A stretch of 5,559 nt of DNA, from contig DEQI01000009.1 of NCBI GenBank assembly GCA_002360295.1, positions 1-5,559 on the forward strand. The letters run 5' to 3'. The notes below the pieces were generated by a model. It was not told the origin of the DNA, searched no databases, and saw nothing but the letters and a program-made list of their open reading frames with translations. Source of the stretch: Planococcaceae bacterium UBA3370. Its GTDB lineage: Bacteria; Bacillota; Bacilli; Bacillales_A; Planococcaceae. Of this stretch, positions 1 to 5,559 are shown piece by piece. The first letter of the stretch is position 1. Every line of letters starts with the position of its first letter. A program made the position numbers and the translations under genes.

Positions 1-212
1 CAAACTTAGCGCCACGTGTTTTGCAGGGGAATTTAGAGCCAGGCTTTTATATTAAACATTTTATAAAAGATATGAAAATTGCTCTTGATGAAGCAGAGCA
101 AATGAACATTCAATTACCAGGCTTACAACTTGCCAAAAAAATGTACGATACTTTGTTAGAAGAAGGGTATGGAGAAAAAGGAACGCAAGCGTTGATCAAA
201 TATTATGAGTAA
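1..212 (+). CDS. 3-hydroxyisobutyrate dehydrogenase-like NAD(P)-dependent oxidoreductase, C-terminal fragment (5' truncated by window)
   Basis: Only the last 69 codons are present; the frame is open from base 3 and ends at TAA 210-212. The start lies outside the window, so the in-frame TTG at 21 is an internal leucine. The fragment reads NLAPRVLQGN, then EPGFYIKHFIKDM, then a helical stretch ending in GYGEKGTQALIKYYE. This matches the all-helical C-terminal domain of the beta-hydroxyacid dehydrogenase family (3-hydroxyisobutyrate, tartronate semialdehyde and 6-phosphogluconate dehydrogenase relatives). There the GF..KH..KD segment forms part of the substrate/cofactor pocket, and the Lys-Asp pair is at bases 66-71. 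Family members are about 290 residues and use NAD(P) in the cytosol. The Rossmann domain and catalytic lysine are not visible, so the substrate cannot be assigned. In Bacillus subtilis the similar gene ykwC lies a few genes from cheV, which fits this position. Family is fairly sure; exact enzyme is not. Confidence 0.8.
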   Translation, partial: NLAPRVLQGNLEPGFYIKHFIKDMKIALDEAEQMNIQLPGLQLAKKMYDTLLEEGYGEKGTQALIKYYE

Positions 213-213
213 G

Positions 214-226
214 AATTGTCACAATT
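214..226. repeat. 13-bp perfect palindrome AATTGTcACAATT just after the oxidoreductase stop
   Basis: AATTGT at 214-219 and ACAATT at 221-226 are exact inverted copies around a single central C. The centre is too small to form an RNA hairpin, and no T-run of terminator type follows, so it is not an intrinsic terminator. Its symmetry would suit a dimeric DNA-binding protein, but it matches no operator consensus that I can name with confidence. A 13-bp AT-rich palindrome can also occur by chance. Confidence 0.3.
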
Positions 227-264
227 TAGACACAGGTAGTTTTAGCGGACTATGTCGTATATTG

Positions 265-292
265 TAAAGTATAGAAGTAATAGGTCGGATAG
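265..292 (+). promoter_or_regulatory. Weak SigD-like (motility sigma factor) promoter candidate upstream of cheV
   Basis: TAAA at 265-268 is followed after 16 bases by TCGGATAG at 285-292, which keeps the GATA core and 5 of 8 positions of the SigD -10 element GCCGATAT. The usual spacer is 15, so both the spacing and the -10 element are imperfect. Chemotaxis genes, including cheV in B. subtilis, are commonly in the SigD regulon, which is the main reason to list it. It would give an untranslated leader of about 135-140 bases. Confidence 0.25.
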
Positions 293-364
293 TGGTTGTT
301 AGTTCTTTAGTTTGGTTTTATTCGATAATTTTGTCATAAATATACAGAGGATGAAATCAAATGT

Positions 365-392
365 ATAACAATTTACCGCGCTATGATACAAT
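365..392 (+). promoter_or_regulatory. Candidate SigA promoter with extended -10 for cheV
   Basis: The sequence TATGATACAAT at 382-392 contains a TRTGN extended -10 element directly before the hexamer TACAAT (387-392), which matches TATAAT at five of six positions. A -35 like ATAACA (365-370, four of six matches to TTGACA) sits 16 bases upstream. A good extended -10 can compensate for a weak -35. Transcription would begin near base 399 and leave a leader of about 37 bases that carries the cheV ribosome binding site. Confidence 0.45.
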
Positions 393-419
393 TACTATAT
401 GAATAAAGGACGTATTAAT

Positions 420-430
420 AAGGAGTGAGG
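420..430 (+). promoter_or_regulatory. Ribosome binding site of cheV
   Basis: AAGGAGTGAGG lies in front of the TTG codon at 436. AAGGAG ends ten bases before the start, and the GAGG end lies five bases before it. This strong Shine-Dalgarno block, together with protein homology running right to the N-terminus, fixes the unusual TTG as the start of cheV. Confidence 0.75.
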
Positions 431-435
431 ATCCT

Positions 436-1338
436 TTGGAGCAAAAAGGGATTTTGTTAGAAAGTGGGACAAATGAACTTGAAATTGTCGAATTTCAAGT
501 AGCAAATAATAAATTCGGTATTAACGTAATAAAAGTAAAAGAAATTATTCAACCGATTCCAGTAACATTTATACCACATGCACATCCTCATGTAGAAGGT
601 ATAATCCAACTTCGTGGAGAGGTATTACCAGTAGTCGATATGTTGAAAGTTTTAGGCATTCAAAACGCAGATCGTAGCTCACAGCAAAAATATATTGTTG
701 CTGAGTTTAATAAACAACGCGTTGTATTCCATGTCGATAATGTTACGCAAATACACCGTATTTCTTGGGATCAAATAGAAAAGCCTTCAGATATGTATCA
801 AGGAGGTACATCACAAGTTATTGGTGTAATTAAAAAAAATGAAGATATGATTTTACTGCTGGATTTTGAGCGAATTATGGTAGATATTAACCCAGATTCA
901 GGGATCAGTATCGAGTCAGTAAAAAAATTAGGTAAGCGTGAGCGCTCAGAAAAGAAAATTGTTATTGCAGAAGATTCACCACTGCTACGAAAATTACTAC
1001 ATGACACGATGAGAGAAGCGGGTTATATTAATTTAGAGTTTTTCGAAAACGGACGAGATGCTTATGATTATTTAGAAACGTTAGCAAAAGCTGATAGAAA
1101 TGTTTCGAATCACGTACAAATGGTCATAACGGATATTGAGATGCCGCAAATGGATGGCCATCATTTAACAAAACGAATTAAAGAGCATTCAGATTTAAAA
1201 GTGTTACCCGTCATTATTTTCTCAAGCTTAATTACAGATGATTTACGCCATAAAGGTGATAAAGTTGGGGCAGAAGATCAAATATCTAAGCCTGAAATTG
1301 CAGAGTTAATTTTAAAGGTGGATGAATTAATTTTATAG
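436..1338 (+). CDS. cheV: Chemotaxis coupling/adaptation protein CheV (CheW-like domain plus receiver domain)
   Basis: CheV links transmembrane chemoreceptors to the histidine kinase CheA, like CheW, and its phosphorylatable receiver domain contributes to adaptation. It is a cytosolic protein of the polar receptor arrays. The 300-residue length matches the family (about 300). Residues 1 to about 160 form the CheW-like domain, with the start ILLESGTNELEIVEF, the HAHPHVEGIIQLRGEVLPVVD block (48-68) and the LLDFE strand (141-145). Residues 173-300 form the receiver: acidic pocket E179-D180, phosphoacceptor D233 in ITDIEMPQMDG, Ser263/264 as the switch hydroxyl position, and invariant K285 in SKP. 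All residues needed for phosphorylation are present, so it should be functional. It starts with TTG behind a strong ribosome binding site and is followed by a terminator, so it is probably transcribed alone. The oxidoreductase upstream is on the same strand but 223 bases away. Identification is very secure. Confidence 0.97.
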   Translation: MEQKGILLESGTNELEIVEFQVANNKFGINVIKVKEIIQPIPVTFIPHAHPHVEGIIQLRGEVLPVVDMLKVLGIQNADRSSQQKYIVAEFNKQRVVFHVDNVTQIHRISWDQIEKPSDMYQGGTSQVIGVIKKNEDMILLLDFERIMVDINPDSGISIESVKKLGKRERSEKKIVIAEDSPLLRKLLHDTMREAGYINLEFFENGRDAYDYLETLAKADRNVSNHVQMVITDIEMPQMDGHHLTKRIKEHSDLKVLPVIIFSSLITDDLRHKGDKVGAEDQISKPEIAELILKVDELIL

Positions 1339-1361
1339 CCTCAACGAAGAATATACGTTTT

Positions 1362-1404
1362 ACAAAAGCCGGATACTTTCATAAGTTGCTCCGGCTTTTG
1401 TTGT
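1362..1404 (+). terminator. Strong Rho-independent terminator after cheV
   Basis: ACAAAAGCCGGA (1362-1373) pairs perfectly with TCCGGCTTTTGT (1390-1401), a 12-bp stem with a GCCGG core. Inside the 16-base loop, ACTT (1375-1378) can also pair with AAGT (1383-1386) around TCAT, which extends the hairpin. The T-rich side TTTTGTTGT provides the uridine tract, partly within the stem. The left flank GTTTTACAAAA is A/T-rich too, so it could also stop transcription from the opposite strand. It lies 23 bases after the cheV stop and separates cheV from the ppx-ppk unit. Confidence 0.88.
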
Positions 1405-1472
1405 AGAAAAAAGATAAATCAAAATAGTAAGAAATATAGAATGGGTAGCTGTGTAATTTGGATGAATAGAGA

Positions 1473-1482
1473 AAAGTGAGGG
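1473..1482 (+). promoter_or_regulatory. Probable ribosome binding site of ppx (AAAGTGAGGG)
   Basis: The only purine-rich Shine-Dalgarno-like block near the ppx N-terminus is AAAGTGAGGG. It overlaps the first possible start (GTG 1476), so it cannot serve that codon, and it is only two bases from TTG 1485. It is 11 bases from TTG 1494, a slightly long but usable spacing. This favours 1494 as the start. No convincing -35/-10 pair was found between the terminator and this site. Confidence 0.45.
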
Positions 1483-1493
1483 TTTTGGGAAAA

Positions 1494-3020
1494 TTGAAAA
1501 CAGCTATTATTGATATCGGATCAAATACTATTCGTTTAGTCATGTATCGTTATGACAAAAATGAAGGACTTCATGAATTTGGCAATATTAAAACAGTAGC
1601 CCGTCTACGAACTTTTATTTTACCGAATGGTGAAATGTCGAAAGAGGGTATTCAATTACTTAGTAAAACATTAACTACTTTTAAAAGAATATTACACGAT
1701 TATCAGATAACAAATGTTCAAGCAGTTGCAACAGCTGCTGTCAGACAAGCAATAAATAATGACCAAATCTTACTTCGAATGGAAACGGAAACAGGGATAA
1801 AAATTGATATTTTATCAGAGGAAGAAGAAGCTTATTTTGGATTTTTAGCTGTTGCTAATTCAATGAGTACACCTTCAGCTGTGACAATTGATATTGGTGG
1901 GGGCTCTACAGAAATTACTCTTTTTAAGAATAAAAGTCTCCAAAAAACATGGAGTTTTCCATTCGGTACAGTATCCTTAAAGCAAAAATTCGTAAGGAAT
2001 GGGATCATGACAGAGGAAGAAAGACAGGCATTAAGGACGTTCCTTTTGAAGCAGTTTGACTCATTACAATGGATTCAAGGGGTTGGCTTACCTATCGTTG
2101 CAATTGGGGGGAGTGCACGTAACGTTGTACAAGTGCATCAGCAAAAAATAAATTACCCTATTTCCGGAATTCATCAATATGAAATGTCAAAAAAAGAGTT
2201 GGATGACTTAAAAAAAGAGCTTGGTAGTATGACAATAGAAGATTTACGCCAATTAGATGGTCTTTCTTCAGATCGTGCAGATATAATTTCAATAGCACTA
2301 GAAGTATTTTCAGTATTAATGGAAATCGTCCAAACATCGCAATTTCAACTAAGTAAAAAAGGACTACGAGAAGGACTTATTATTAATCGTGTATTACAGA
2401 TAGATGAAAATGCATTTGATAAACATCATGTTTTTGAAGAAAATGCCCGACGTATAGCTTTTCAATACGGTCGTTCAGAGAAAGAAACAGATACACTGTA
2501 CACATTAGCGAAGCAGTTTTATGAAGAAAGCTGTCGATTAAAATTAGTGCCTTATAGGGAGGAACATTTCAAACTTATAACAAAAGCGGCAAAATTGTTT
2601 GCGATAGGAGAATATATTGAGCTCGAATCTGCAAGTCAGCATACGTTTTATTTACTGGCAAATCAGTCCATTACAGGGATGAACCATGTTGAGCGAATAA
2701 AGCTTGCTTTATTGGCATCTTATAAAAATCGAGACTATTTTAGACGATTTGCACAGCCTTTTATGACATGGATTTCACGTGAAGAGTTAAAAGAACTACG
2801 TGATTTAGGTGCGATGCTTAAATTTATTTATGCATTAAACGTGTCAAAAAGCCATATTGTTAGCGATATTAAAATGAACCGTATGGACGAGCAACTCGAA
2901 CTCATTATAAAAACAAAAGGAAGCGCTGTTGCTGAAAACTATGAGGCGGAAAAACAAAAAAAACATATAGAGCGAGTATTTAAACTGCAGGTAAGCATTC
3001 GATTAATCGAAGAAAGGTGA
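1494..3020 (+). CDS. ppx: Exopolyphosphatase, Ppx/GppA phosphatase family
   Basis: This cytosolic enzyme is expected to release phosphate from the ends of inorganic polyphosphate; relatives also hydrolyse pppGpp to ppGpp, and sequence alone does not separate the two. From TTG 1494 it has 508 residues, close to the roughly 500-residue two-part family members. The N-terminal actin/Hsp70-like ATPase-fold domain shows the first phosphate loop DIGSNT (7-12), VATAAVRQA (78-86), the acidic SEEEEA motif with the expected catalytic glutamate (108-113), the second loop DIGGGSTE (133-140), GGSARN (205-210), LSSDRADI (257-264) and GLREG (290-294). The C-terminal helical part (about 315-508) resembles the HD-like domain of long Ppx proteins, but the LH-D/E-x-G metal motif reads LFAIG (368-372). 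The longer reading from GTG 1476 would add six residues (MRVLGK), but its upstream sequence lacks a ribosome binding site. Eight bases separate it from ppk, indicating one operon. Family is very sure; substrate preference is inferred from the ppk neighbour. Confidence 0.93.
   Translation: MKTAIIDIGSNTIRLVMYRYDKNEGLHEFGNIKTVARLRTFILPNGEMSKEGIQLLSKTLTTFKRILHDYQITNVQAVATAAVRQAINNDQILLRMETETGIKIDILSEEEEAYFGFLAVANSMSTPSAVTIDIGGGSTEITLFKNKSLQKTWSFPFGTVSLKQKFVRNGIMTEEERQALRTFLLKQFDSLQWIQGVGLPIVAIGGSARNVVQVHQQKINYPISGIHQYEMSKKELDDLKKELGSMTIEDLRQLDGLSSDRADIISIALEVFSVLMEIVQTSQFQLSKKGLREGLIINRVLQIDENAFDKHHVFEENARRIAFQYGRSEKETDTLYTLAKQFYEESCRLKLVPYREEHFKLITKAAKLFAIGEYIELESASQHTFYLLANQSITGMNHVERIKLALLASYKNRDYFRRFAQPFMTWISREELKELRDLGAMLKFIYALNVSKSHIVSDIKMNRMDEQLELIIKTKGSAVAENYEAEKQKKHIERVFKLQVSIRLIEER
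3013..3020 (+). promoter_or_regulatory. Ribosome binding site of ppk, overlapping the ppx stop
   Basis: AAAGGTGA includes the ppx stop codon TGA (3018-3020) and ends eight bases before the ppk ATG at 3029. Ribosomes finishing ppx would cover the ppk initiation region, so translational coupling is likely. It also supports the ATG 3029 start. Confidence 0.75.
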
Positions 3021-3028
3021 AATGAAAG

Positions 3029-5191
3029 ATGACTACAGATTTGAATAAGGAAAAGTATGCACATCAAATAAATAGTACACCTACAAATCAAGCTCTTTTA
3101 GCTGAAATTGCCAAACCACAATATTATAATAATCGAGAATTAAGCTGGCTTGCGTTTAATGAACGAGTTTTAGAAGAAGCTGAAGATGAGAATAATCCTT
3201 TACTCGAACGATTAAAGTTTTTAGCTATTTTCAGCTCAAACTTAGATGAATTTTTTATGGTTCGAGTTGCTGGTTTACAAGATCAAGTTCGGGCAGGGTT
3301 TCATAAACCGGAAAATAAATCTGGATTAACGCCAAAGGAGCAATTAACCAAAATTGCAGAACGTACTCAAGCGCTTGTTCGCCGTCAAATGGAAGTGTAT
3401 CGGCATTTAGTGCATGAATTATTGCCAAAAGAAAATGTATTTATTCGTGACTTAAAATTGTTAACATCTGAACAAAAACGCTATATAAATGAACTGTTTG
3501 AAGAAACCATATTCCCTGTTTTAACGCCAGTTGCGGTAGATGCCTATCGTCCATTTCCAACTTTATTAGGGCGGACACAAAATTTGCTTGTTTTGCTAGA
3601 AAATAATAATAGCAATGAAATAGATCATAATGAAAAAGTAGCTATTGTTCAAGTGCCTTCTGTTTTAGATCGCTTTATAAAAGTACCAAGTAATCAAAAT
3701 GAAACGGTAGTTGTGTTACTAGAAGATGTCATAGCTAGTCATATTAATAAAATGTTTTATGGTTATACCGTTAAATCGTCACAAGCATTCCGTTTAACAC
3801 GAAACGCAGACTTAACAATTCATGAAGAGGGAGCACAGGATTTATTAGTAGAAATAGAAAAAGAGTTGAAAAAGCGAAAATGGGGTGTTGGAAGTCGCCT
3901 TGAAGTTCGTGATCGTGAAATGAATGACGATGTGCTCGAGTATTTATTAGATGAATTTGAAATTGAAGAATCTGATGTGTTTAAAATTGATGGTCCACTT
4001 GACTTAACGTTTATGTTTTCTTTTGTAAAAGCTATTTCAGTTGGTCGTGAGCATTTAGAATTTGAAAGCTTTATTCCACAGCCACCACAGGATTTAAGCT
4101 CACATGAAAATATATACGAAAAAGCGCTTGTACAAGATCTATTTTTCCACCATCCATATGAATCCTTTGTACCAATTGTTGATTTTATAACAGAAGCAGC
4201 AAATGACCCAACAGTGTTAGCCATCAAGCAAACATTGTACAGAGTAAGTGGGAATTCTCCGGTCATACAAGCGCTTAAGCAAGCAGCTGAAAATGGTAAA
4301 CAGGTGACAGTACTTGTCGAATTAAAAGCACGATTTGATGAAGAAAACAACGTACATTGGGCAAAATTATTAGAACAGGCAGGGTGTTTAGTTATTTATG
4401 GAATGAATAATTTAAAAACACATTCCAAAATTACATTAGTTGTTCGCCGTCGCCAAGGTAAGATTGAAAGATTTGTCCATTTAGGTACAGGTAATTATAA
4501 CGATGCAACCGCAAAAATATATACAGATATGGGGATTATTACGTCGAATAAAGAGTTTGGTATTGATGCTACGAACTTTTTCAATTACTTAAGCGGCTAT
4601 ACTGATAAGCCCAAATTTCATCATTTAGTCGTAGCACCTTATGATATTCGTGATGCATTTATAGCATTAATTGATGAGGAAATTCGTTGTCATAGAGAAC
4701 ATCAAAACGGCTTTATTAAAGCAAAAATGAATTCATTAACAGATAAAGATTTAATGATGAAGTTATATGAGGCATCCATTGCAGGTGTCAAAATCGAGCT
4801 AATTATTAGAGGGATTTGCTGCATTCGACCAGGAATTCCAGGTATTAGCGATAATATCACGGTCACAAGTATTGTTGGTCGCTTTTTAGAGCATTCGCGT
4901 ATTTTTTGGTTCCATCATAATGGTGAAAATAAATTATTTTTATCTTCCGCAGATATGATGACGAGAAATATGGTAAAACGAGTTGAAATTTTATTCCCAG
5001 TTTATTCTCCCGCCATTAAACAACGAATTTTTTCAATCATGAATTTGCAGCTTGAAGATAACCAAAAGGCGCGTATCCAAGATGCAAACGGTAAGTACCA
5101 TTACAAGGAAGATTATAAAGGGACAAAGCAAATTAATAGCCAAGAAGCATTTTTACAAGAAGCCATAGGAGTTGTAAAAGTGGAGGAATAA
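3029..5191 (+). CDS. ppk1: Polyphosphate kinase 1 (ATP:polyphosphate phosphotransferase)
   Basis: PPK1 reversibly transfers the terminal phosphate of ATP onto growing polyphosphate through a phosphohistidine intermediate, often at the membrane face. The 720 residues match the family (about 690-740). Domains in order: N domain opening with YYNNRELSWLAFNERVLEEA (32-51) and FSSNLDEFFMVRVAGL (68-83); the middle 'head' domain (about 135-345); then two phospholipase D-like catalytic domains. The conserved DLFFHHPYESF block is at 370-380, ARFDEEN at 434-440 contains R435, which aligns with E. coli Arg405, and KTHSK carries the expected autophosphorylated His465 (E. coli His435). VHLGTGNYND is at 483-492. 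The second domain has GICCIRPGIPG (595-605), GRFLEHSRIF (617-626) with the second conserved His622, and the SSADMMTRNM block (639-648). About 30 residues precede the conserved N-terminus, somewhat longer than in E. coli. All catalytic residues are intact. It is coupled to ppx upstream, and no terminator follows. Confidence 0.97.
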   Translation: MTTDLNKEKYAHQINSTPTNQALLAEIAKPQYYNNRELSWLAFNERVLEEAEDENNPLLERLKFLAIFSSNLDEFFMVRVAGLQDQVRAGFHKPENKSGLTPKEQLTKIAERTQALVRRQMEVYRHLVHELLPKENVFIRDLKLLTSEQKRYINELFEETIFPVLTPVAVDAYRPFPTLLGRTQNLLVLLENNNSNEIDHNEKVAIVQVPSVLDRFIKVPSNQNETVVVLLEDVIASHINKMFYGYTVKSSQAFRLTRNADLTIHEEGAQDLLVEIEKELKKRKWGVGSRLEVRDREMNDDVLEYLLDEFEIEESDVFKIDGPLDLTFMFSFVKAISVGREHLEFESFIPQPPQDLSSHENIYEKALVQDLFFHHPYESFVPIVDFITEAANDPTVLAIKQTLYRVSGNSPVIQALKQAAENGKQVTVLVELKARFDEENNVHWAKLLEQAGCLVIYGMNNLKTHSKITLVVRRRQGKIERFVHLGTGNYNDATAKIYTDMGIITSNKEFGIDATNFFNYLSGYTDKPKFHHLVVAPYDIRDAFIALIDEEIRCHREHQNGFIKAKMNSLTDKDLMMKLYEASIAGVKIELIIRGICCIRPGIPGISDNITVTSIVGRFLEHSRIFWFHHNGENKLFLSSADMMTRNMVKRVEILFPVYSPAIKQRIFSIMNLQLEDNQKARIQDANGKYHYKEDYKGTKQINSQEAFLQEAIGVVKVEE

Positions 5192-5219
5192 CTACGCTGA
5201 CATCTAGAATAGTGGAGGA
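5179..5219 (+). repeat. Duplicated Shine-Dalgarno-like block AGTGGAGGA, two direct copies 32 bases apart
   Basis: AGTGGAGGA occurs at 5179-5187, covering the last codons of ppk, and again at 5211-5219. The resemblance continues loosely beyond the core (ATAACTAC versus TACTATC). Each copy contains GGAGG, an excellent ribosome binding core. The second copy is the best available one for the downstream gene, but it ends about 15 bases before its ATG at 5234, which is longer than usual. The first copy has no convincing start codon behind it. Confidence 0.5.
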
Positions 5220-5233
5220 TACTATCACAACAT

Positions 5234-5559
5234 ATGACGAACTTACAAATAACGAATATTTTAGAAAAAATAATTCATCTAAATCCATTTGATGCAGTAG
5301 TTATATTACATCAGTATGAGGAACGTTTTTTTGTAGAAAAAGTGAATGAAAAAGCAACCATTTTATTTAAAACGCGTGTGGAGCAAGGTATGGACGCAGC
5401 ATCCTATTTTGGGTCGAATTGGACGATTTTAATGCCTTATGTTCTCCAGCACGAGCATCATATTTTTAAAATAGCTTTCCATGATCATATTGAATTTGCA
5501 GCATGTGTTCAACTATTTACTGAAAATACGGAACGATATGTCATTCTTGTGTTTCGAGC
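5234..5559 (+). CDS. Unidentified protein, N-terminal 108 residues only, weakly PAS-like (3' truncated by window)
   Basis: An open frame runs from ATG 5234 without a stop to the window edge, starting MTNLQITNILEKIIHLNPFD. A TAG at 5210-5212 closes the frame upstream, and no other ATG, GTG or TTG lies between that stop and 5234. I do not recognise the gene. The pattern of a short helix, then FDAVVILHQYEERFFVEKVNE, a stretch with GMDAASYFGSNW, and later strands (HIFKIAFHDHIEF, ERYVILVFR) resembles the strand-helix-strand order of a PAS sensory domain, although no single diagnostic motif is present. No signal peptide or membrane segment appears in the visible part. It is 42 bases after ppk on the same strand with no terminator between, so co-transcription with ppx-ppk is likely. 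If PAS-like, the missing remainder could be a signalling output such as GGDEF/EAL, but that is speculation. Confidence 0.7.
   Translation, partial: MTNLQITNILEKIIHLNPFDAVVILHQYEERFFVEKVNEKATILFKTRVEQGMDAASYFGSNWTILMPYVLQHEHHIFKIAFHDHIEFAACVQLFTENTERYVILVFR

Noticed and set aside
21..212. Treating TTG 21 as the start of a 63-residue small protein
   Set aside because: The frame stays open and homologous to the dehydrogenase family upstream of this codon (NLAPRV), and there is no ribosome binding site, so it is the tail of a longer gene.
798..1007. 69-codon open frame on the minus strand inside cheV
   Set aside because: It overlaps the well-supported CheW/receiver junction of cheV; its serine-rich composition is typical of an antisense shadow, and it resembles no protein I know.
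1402..1475. Promoter for ppx, for example TATAGA at 1435-1440 as a -10 element
   Set aside because: TATAGA is a fair -10 but no -35-like hexamer sits 16-18 bases upstream, and no Pho-type direct repeats were seen. A promoter is likely to exist here, but I cannot place it.
3820..4350. 176-codon open frame on the minus strand inside ppk1
   Set aside because: It lies wholly opposite conserved PPK1 sequence and is rich in Ser, Thr and Asn as expected from reading AT-rich coding DNA backwards. No domain or ribosome binding site supports it.
4943..4972. Met instead of the usual Trp in the SSAD-W-MTRN block of PPK1
   Set aside because: This is a conservative-looking hydrophobic change next to intact catalytic residues, and I believe similar variants occur in Bacillales PPK1, so it is not evidence of altered function.
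5197..5295. Short frame from CTG 5197 or GTG 5212 ending at a TGA near 5292
   Set aside because: It has only about 27-32 codons, overlaps the longer downstream gene in another frame, and has a random-looking composition.

Overview
The window is AT-rich DNA with strong Bacillus-type Shine-Dalgarno sequences, TTG and GTG start codons, and proteins that read like those of low-GC Gram-positives. The best guess is a motile bacillus of the Bacillales, perhaps a Lysinibacillus/Solibacillus-like Planococcaceae member. The genus is inferred from protein flavour, not proven. All recognisable genes lie on the + strand and all look like ordinary chromosomal housekeeping or signalling genes. I see no mobile element, CRISPR array, tRNA or rRNA.

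Layout: (a) 1-212 is the 3' end of a 3-hydroxyisobutyrate dehydrogenase-like oxidoreductase gene (YkwC type). (b) 213-435 is a 223-bp intergenic region with a short perfect palindrome, a weak SigD-like promoter candidate, a better SigA extended -10 candidate and a strong ribosome binding site. (c) 436-1338 is cheV, a CheW-receiver fusion used in chemotaxis, started with TTG. (d) 1362-1404 is a strong intrinsic terminator that closes the cheV unit. (e) 1494-3020 is an exopolyphosphatase-family gene (ppx), and 3029-5191 is polyphosphate kinase (ppk1). They are eight bases apart, and the ppk ribosome binding site overlaps the ppx stop. (f) From 5234 to the window edge is the beginning of an unidentified gene whose N-terminus looks weakly PAS-like. 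No terminator separates it from ppk.

How they work together: ppx and ppk1 make opposing activities in polyphosphate metabolism. PPK1 builds polyP from ATP reversibly, and the Ppx/GppA family degrades polyP or hydrolyses pppGpp. They are almost certainly co-transcribed, possibly with the unidentified downstream gene. cheV is a separate unit that couples chemoreceptors to CheA and is tuned by phosphorylation of its receiver domain. The most notable points are the apparent loss of the HD-type metal-binding residues in the C-terminal domain of Ppx, the duplicated ribosome-binding-site block between ppk and the next gene, and the uncertain ppx start. Nothing here by itself proves a previously undescribed system.
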